Of a stretch of DNA of 12,842 bases, positions 9,638 through 12,842 are shown piece by piece. A program made the translations under genes and the position numbers. The stretch is taken from contig NW_019091362.1 of NCBI RefSeq assembly GCF_001949145.1, positions 3,038,482 through 3,051,323 of the forward strand. Reading direction: 5' to 3'. The notes below the pieces were generated by a model that was not told the DNA's origin, did no database searches, and saw nothing but the letters and a program-made list of their open reading frames with translations. Positions within the stretch are counted from its first letter, which is position 1. Each line of letters opens with the position of its first letter. Source of the stretch: Acanthaster planci (Eukaryota; Echinodermata; Asteroidea; Valvatida; Acanthasteridae).

Positions 9638-9646
9638 TATAAATAG
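9638..9646 (+). promoter_or_regulatory. Consensus TATA box inside the intron
   Basis: TATAAATAG is a textbook TATA element, preceded by CG and lying 277 bases before exon 2. It could mark an internal or ancestral promoter. Initiation around 9670 would give a transcript whose first ATGs open very short frames; an ATG near 9844 is in frame with exon 2 but would give an N-terminus without a signal peptide. A chance match in AT-rich DNA is also possible. Confidence 0.3.
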
Positions 9647-9922
9647 TTTCCCTTGCCAGAATCCTCTGCAAAACCTCACTGGCCTTTCATGCATTTGTCA
9701 TTTTGAACTTCGATAATCACTTTGGGTTTTGACGTGGGTGGACCCTAAATGTGGGCGAACTTGAGACGATAAATAAAAAAGGGAACTTCGAGGGAGTACA
9801 ATTTGGCATCTATGGACCATCATTGTACTGGGTGTATAGGCTGATGTTTTTATTTAAGCAAGTCCAAAAGATTGCCACTTCGAGGAAGACTTATCTTGTT
9901 AAAACTGTCGTTCCTTCTTCAG

Positions 9923-10008
9923 ATTTGGTCGGCAGGAGGTTGTCGCGCTGCTGCCCAGCCATGTATTGCCATTCCGTTTGTCATGACAAAAATTGCTGTG
10001 AAAAGTAG
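9923..10008 (+). CDS. Secreted cysteine-rich peptide precursor, exon 2 (mature peptide)
   Basis: The exon follows a strong pyrimidine tract and CAG, begins with two bases that complete the codon left open by exon 1, and ends at TAG 10006-10008. Together the exons give 168 bases, 55 residues plus stop. Residues 31-33 are Gly-Arg-Arg, a standard prohormone or propeptide processing site. The predicted mature part (residues 34-55, 22 residues) has six cysteines at 37, 38, 43, 47, 52 and 53, spaced CC-x4-C-x3-C-x4-CC, implying three disulfides. That framework is known in conotoxins (framework III) and similar arrangements recur in unrelated disulfide-rich peptides, so homology is not implied. The product would act outside the cell, as a defence, venom-type or signalling peptide. 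The frame is also open upstream to 9751, but that would lack a leader. I do not recognise the exact family. Confidence 0.65.
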
Positions 10009-10431
10009 CCCAACGCCGAGCACACCATGTCACGTGAGCAAAGTTTGGATTTGTCTTGTTTATGGTTCCTTATGGTACTACCTTCAAAGACTCGACCTGT
10101 CCGTGAATACTGGGTGCCAATAAATTGCCTCTCTCAGCCGATTTCCCAACAAGCATCATTATTACAAAAAACATCTTCCATATTTGTGGGTATTTTTCAC
10201 AGTGGTCCAAAATTTATGATGCTCTAAATCTGCCATCGCACATGTTATGTGCCTCCTATCAGCCGATTTAGGACAATACCTGATGAAATAGAAAAAACCA
10301 CTAATGGGACGACGGGAAAAAATGTACCCTTCGAGTGATTTGTACGGGAAACAAAAACGCCTGTCACACCGAATAAAAAAAATTCGGATGGAGGGTAGCA
10401 TCCGAGGTGGTAGCCTTTGATCAAGGCGCCT
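10009..10431. other. 3' UTR and downstream spacer of the peptide gene
   Basis: The first part, to about 10140, is the likely 3' untranslated region. Beyond it I see no gene. Near the right side, TCGGATG (10384-10390) and CATCCGA (10399-10405) form a perfect seven-base stem with an eight-base loop. A minus-strand frame at 10162-10491 lacks an ATG at its end and has no recognisable motifs. Confidence 0.4.
10119..10124 (+). terminator. AATAAA polyadenylation signal of the peptide gene
   Basis: A canonical AATAAA lies 111 bases after the stop codon at 10006-10008. A T/G-rich stretch (TTTGTGGGTATTTTT, near 10180) follows about 55 bases later and could serve as the downstream element. It is the first AATAAA after exon 2, in keeping with a compact terminal exon. 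Confidence 0.5.
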
Positions 10432-10529
10432 GCGGCGAAATGGATAGTCGCTCAAGAGCGAGGAGCTGGAGGAGACTTGTTTAAGCACCAAACCAACGCA
10501 CGAAGAAAGACTACACGACGAACAGCACG
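10432..10529 (-). repeat. Inverted arm, left copy
   Basis: The reverse complement of this segment matches 12306-12399 at about 90%: roughly eight substitutions, a three-base and a one-base gap. Shared strings include TGTAGTCTTTCTTCGTGCGTT, AGTCTCCTC and GAGCGACTATCCA. The arms point toward each other and enclose 1776 bases, including the broken helicase fragment. They could be terminal inverted repeats of a composite element or two independent copies of a dispersed family. No target duplication is visible outside them. Confidence 0.8.
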
Positions 10530-10544
10530 CCCGAAATTAACCAC

Positions 10545-10556
10545 GCATGCGCATGC
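10545..10556. promoter_or_regulatory. Perfect palindrome resembling an NRF1 site
   Basis: GCATGCGCATGC is self-complementary over 12 bases and resembles the NRF1 consensus (TGCGCATGCGCA), a promoter element conserved in animals. It sits 15 bases inside the left inverted arm. No gene start can be confidently assigned to it, so promoter function is speculative. Confidence 0.3.
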
Positions 10557-10879
10557 AGTAGCCGAGCTGTAAAGGGTGCAGACAACTAATTCAAGTGAGA
10601 ATTTCTGGCCAGCTAATTAGCATTAAAAGTGCCCCCCCCCACAGTATCTTTTGCAAAAGGAGATTGTTTGGCCCCCAAAATGGTGAGATTGTCAGGATCA
10701 ACGCCCTGGGTCTTTGAGCTTTCATATGAGAGCAGAATGGCTGAAAACTACGTTTAAAAAATGGTCCTAAGTACCCGATAAAGTTTAGGGTTGCCACTTG
10801 AAAAATAGCTGCAATCAGATNAAAATTGAAAAGAAATTGAAAGATTAGTGACTGGACAAGAATTTCATTTGTGTTTCAG

Positions 10880-11077
10880 AAATCTCATGGATGTTGGCGT
10901 GCATGCTATTGGGCCCTGAACAGTGCTGATTCTACACTGTTTTCAATGGGGCTTGAATTAGTGGACTGTACCCATAAGTGTGTCGTAGACTGTGCGCACC
11001 GTTCCGCCCCGCCGCAAACGCATTTGGAGCTTTTTTCCAGTGGTTTATCTGAATTATTCAATATGCTAATGTTATGA
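10880..11077 (+). other. Possible cysteine-containing exon or exon relic
   Basis: TTTGTGTTTCAG at 10868-10879 resembles a splice acceptor. The following phase-0 frame is open for 65 codons to TGA at 11075-11077 and begins Lys-Ser-His-Gly-Cys-Trp-Arg-Ala-Cys, with further cysteines in Asp-Cys-Thr-His-Lys-Cys and Asp-Cys-Ala-His. Trp and Cys density is unusual for random AT-rich DNA. The phase does not match exon 1 at 7067 (phase 1), so it would belong to a different transcript. I do not recognise a domain, and the open length alone is not strong evidence. Confidence 0.2.
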
Positions 11078-11891
11078 ATTATTCACATTTCTCTGAACCA
11101 ATCGTATTTTGGGGGGATCCTGGGCTAGTCTACTTACCAAAAGGGTAATTCAAGATGAATATCATTTAATTACACATTTCCAGTCGATAAAAAACAACAT
11201 TTTTTTCTTTTCAAGATGTATTTTTTTTTGCGTTGGGGAGATGTTAATTATATATATAACGGTTTTGCCCGTACCCATTTTTTTCAGGAACACAACTTAC
11301 GGTCGTAATTTTTGATATTTATGTTGACTTGATGACGAAAAATTCTTCAGAATAAAACAGTAATTTATGATACATGCATACATATACTTTTTTAATTCAC
11401 CAAAAGCTTTATACAATACTCTGAAATAACCGCGTTTCAAGTCGATCTCTAGTTTTGCGAAGCGGGTAGGCTATTGTTGTGAAAGAATGGGATTCCGCTT
11501 GATTAAATTAGGAATCAACTGTAGAGAGACTAGAGTCCAGCAGGTGTTTTTGTTTTGGAATTCTCGAAGCCGATTTTCTCATGAAGTCAATCAACCCTAG
11601 TTAGAACAAAATGATGAACTAAAAAACAATGGCGACGACAAACACTCCAGTCAAACGGGTGACAGTGTCACGTTTCCATCTCAGTCACTGTGCTGGCCCG
11701 TTTTTCGGACACTGGCTTCTCGGACTCTCGCTCGCGTGAAAAGGAAAGCAGTTATTGTGTCGGTTTGTAACCAGTACACTGCATTCTACTGGACATTCGG
11801 AATTAATTTCAGGGTCATAGCGCGCCAAATTTGACGACTGACATGATTTGCATATTAAATAGGCCTAGCAATCGTAGCGTGTCTAGACTAC
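11078..11891. other. No supportable gene
   Basis: The stretch is AT-rich with T-runs near 11200-11285. An ATG in good context at 11629 (ACAATGGCG) opens a 36-codon frame ending at 11739 with no recognisable motif. GTGACAGTGTCAC near 11660 is a short palindrome. No further helicase motifs (Walker B/DEAH, motif III) were found on the minus strand downstream of the fragment at 11892-12118. Confidence 0.45.
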
Positions 11892-12118
11892 TTAATTCAT
11901 GAAGTCTTTGCACAACGGTGCGGCCTGGTATATGAAACTTTTGCCATAGTTGGAAGATTGACAAATATGTCTCGACCCCCCAGGAAAGCCTTCACGGCCG
12001 ACATTTGCTGTGGTTTCAATTTGTCGATCAGAATCTCAAGTTTCGGTGCTGCATATTTGAAGCAATTCTGGAAGAGATTGTAGTCTACAACTGACACCAC
12101 TTCCGGAAAAGACGCCAT
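11892..12118 (-). pseudogene. RecQ/WRN-like helicase N-terminus, frameshifted
   Basis: The minus-strand frame starts at 12118 with ATG in strong context (AACATGGCG) and runs 57 residues. It contains the string Leu-Lys-Pro-Gln-Gln, then Ala-Val-Lys-Ala-Phe-Leu-Gly-Gly-Arg-Asp-Ile-Phe-Val-Asn-Leu-Pro-Thr (residues 35-57). This is the layout of RecQ-type superfamily 2 helicases: a glutamine-containing motif 0 followed by motif I. At 11948-11950 the frame breaks: the expected Gly of the Walker A loop is missing, and the remainder (Tyr-Gly-Lys-Ser, then Phe-Ile-Tyr-Gln) continues in another frame to TAA at 11892-11894. A four-base deletion would explain this. No downstream helicase domains are seen, so an unwinding ATPase cannot be made here. 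It lies between the inverted arms. An assembly error, with the real gene continuing elsewhere, is the main alternative. Confidence 0.7.
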
Positions 12119-12305
12119 GTTGAATACGCGCCCATTGTAATGTTGAATAATTCATTACATGCATGATGCAACGCCAAGACAGGAGATCGTTTTCATTGAT
12201 GGAGACTCATGCGTCGGCATATATCGTACCTGTTACCGAAACGGCAGCAAATGTAAAGAAAACATAAGTTACGTGGGGCAGAACTCCAAAGGCGTGCGGG
12301 GCGTG

Positions 12306-12399
12306 CGTGCGGTTCGTCTTGTAGTCTTTCTTCGTGCGTTAGTTTGCTTAAACTAGTCTCCTCTAGCTCTTCGCTCAGGAGCGACTATCCATTCGCCGC
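12306..12399 (+). repeat. Inverted arm, right copy
   Basis: This is the partner of 10432-10529, inverted. It contains TGTAGTCTTTCTTCGTGCGTT, GCTTAAACTAGTCTCCTC and GAGCGACTATCCA. On its inner side lies a run of GCGTGC repeats (12292-12310), on its outer side GGGTGAGGTGG. The left arm lacks three bases less and one more T, so the copies have diverged independently for some time. Confidence 0.8.
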
Positions 12400-12603
12400 G
12401 GGTGAGGTGGCAGTTTACATACGCATTACAGCTTGAAAATGGCGACTTCCGTGGGGGTGTTCTTGTTGTATATAAATTGTAAGATACAAGATGGCTTATC
12501 TAGAACATCATAAAAACCAATAACAAATGTAGTCTTTGTCGGTCAAACTTCTCAAGAGAGAAAAAAACAGAAGAGACCGAAAAACTATGGAATTCCATAT
12601 CTG
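12400..12603. other. Spacer between inverted arm and minisatellite
   Basis: No supportable gene. An ATG in good context at 12439 (AAAATGGCGAC, also a YY1-like match) opens only about two dozen codons. TATATAAAT occurs at 12469-12477 but has no coding start at a suitable distance. Confidence 0.4.
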
Positions 12604-12842
12604 CCGTCGCCCGTCGTCCGTCGCATTTGCTTTGTTGTGTCCCAATTCTGCCATTTACCAGTTCCAAACATGCCATTTTCCGTCGTGCGTCGCCCGTCGT
12701 GCCTCGCCCGTTGTGCGTCGTCCATCGTGCGTCGCCCGTTGTGCGTCGCCCGTTGTGTGTCTCCCGTCGTGCGTCGCCCGTCGTGCGTCGTGCGTCGCCT
12801 GTTGTGCGTCGTCCGTCGCCCACTGTGCGTCGTGCGTCGCCC
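12604..12842. repeat. 14-bp GC-rich minisatellite, open at the window edge
   Basis: The array consists of variants of GTGCGTCGCCCGTY, itself two related 7-mers (CGTCGTG and CGTCGCC). It begins with a short outpost at 12604-12624, is interrupted by about 55 bases of unique sequence, and runs continuously from about 12680 to the last base. Units differ by single substitutions and by occasional half-unit steps, for example near 12787-12800. A 107-codon minus-strand frame through it is a by-product of the repeat and not evidence of a gene. Confidence 0.9.

Larger units (their letters stand above)
7068..9922 (+). other. Predicted phase-1 intron, filled with repeats
   Basis: The interval begins GTTAGC and ends with the pyrimidine tract CGTTCCTTCTTCAG. 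Both ends are phase 1, so joining preserves frame. Its middle (7846-8912) is occupied by the B-A-B tandem structure with two palindromic MITE cores. The first part (7068-7845) and last part (8913-9922) look unique. In the last part there is an eight-base-arm palindrome around 9117-9136 and a consensus TATA box at 9638-9646. An additional small in-phase exon inside the intron cannot be excluded from sequence alone. Confidence 0.55.

Noticed and set aside
9751-10008. Unspliced 85-codon frame leading into exon 2
   Set aside because: It has no ATG at its beginning and no signal peptide, and it would read through a strong pyrimidine tract and acceptor. The spliced model explains the locus better.
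11846-11861. Octamer ATTTGCAT directly followed by TATTAAATA
   Set aside because: It resembles a promoter arrangement, but nothing downstream on either strand looks like a gene, and such AT-rich matches are expected by chance.
12500-12823. 107-codon minus-strand frame with a repeated Thr-Gly-Asp-Ala-Arg pattern
   Set aside because: It is the translation of the 14-bp minisatellite; the repeat happens to be free of stops in this frame.
1-12842. CRISPR arrays, bacterial operons or phage genes
   Set aside because: No regularly spaced direct repeats with unique spacers, no ribosome-binding-site-led frames and no long genes. The splice signals and repeat types indicate an animal genome.

Overview
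This window looks like non-coding-rich animal genomic DNA, most likely from a marine invertebrate. It is AT-rich, has no long open reading frames, carries many dispersed inverted-repeat elements, and its only convincing genes are spliced or broken. An anthozoan cnidarian (coral or sea anemone) is my best guess. That rests mainly on the helicase fragment at 11892-12118, which resembles, from memory, the amplified RecQ/WRN-like helicase genes of coral genomes. No database was searched, so the phylum is an inference. One ambiguous base (n) lies at 10821.

The most important content is a probable two-exon gene on the + strand for a small secreted cysteine-rich peptide. Exon 1 (6986-7067) encodes a signal peptide and ends in a phase-1 splice donor. 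Exon 2 (9923-10008) begins at a strong acceptor in the matching phase, encodes a Gly-Arg-Arg processing site and then a short peptide with the pattern CC-x4-C-x3-C-x4-CC, and stops. A TATA-like box (6936-6943) and an AATAAA signal (10119-10124) bracket the gene. The predicted precursor is 55 residues. The peptide could be a defence, venom-type or signalling peptide; the sequence alone does not decide.

The surroundings are repeats. The window opens with an old repeat (20-425) whose diverged partner lies at 3325-3742. A palindromic TA-flanked MITE family occurs as a half copy (944-1009), a miniature copy (3976-4048) and two long copies inside a tandem structure in the peptide gene's intron (7848-8912). 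A different candidate element with short terminal inverted repeats occupies 4065-4381. A 318-bp repeat occurs upstream of the gene (6066-6383) and again in its intron (8221-8538), so the promoter and exon 1 lie between two direct repeats.

The right part holds a pair of inverted arms about 95 bp long (10432-10529 and 12306-12399). They enclose a frameshifted RecQ-like helicase N-terminus on the minus strand. The window ends in a 14-bp GC-rich minisatellite that runs off the edge. About 1010-3324, 4382-6065 and 11078-11891 show no supportable gene.
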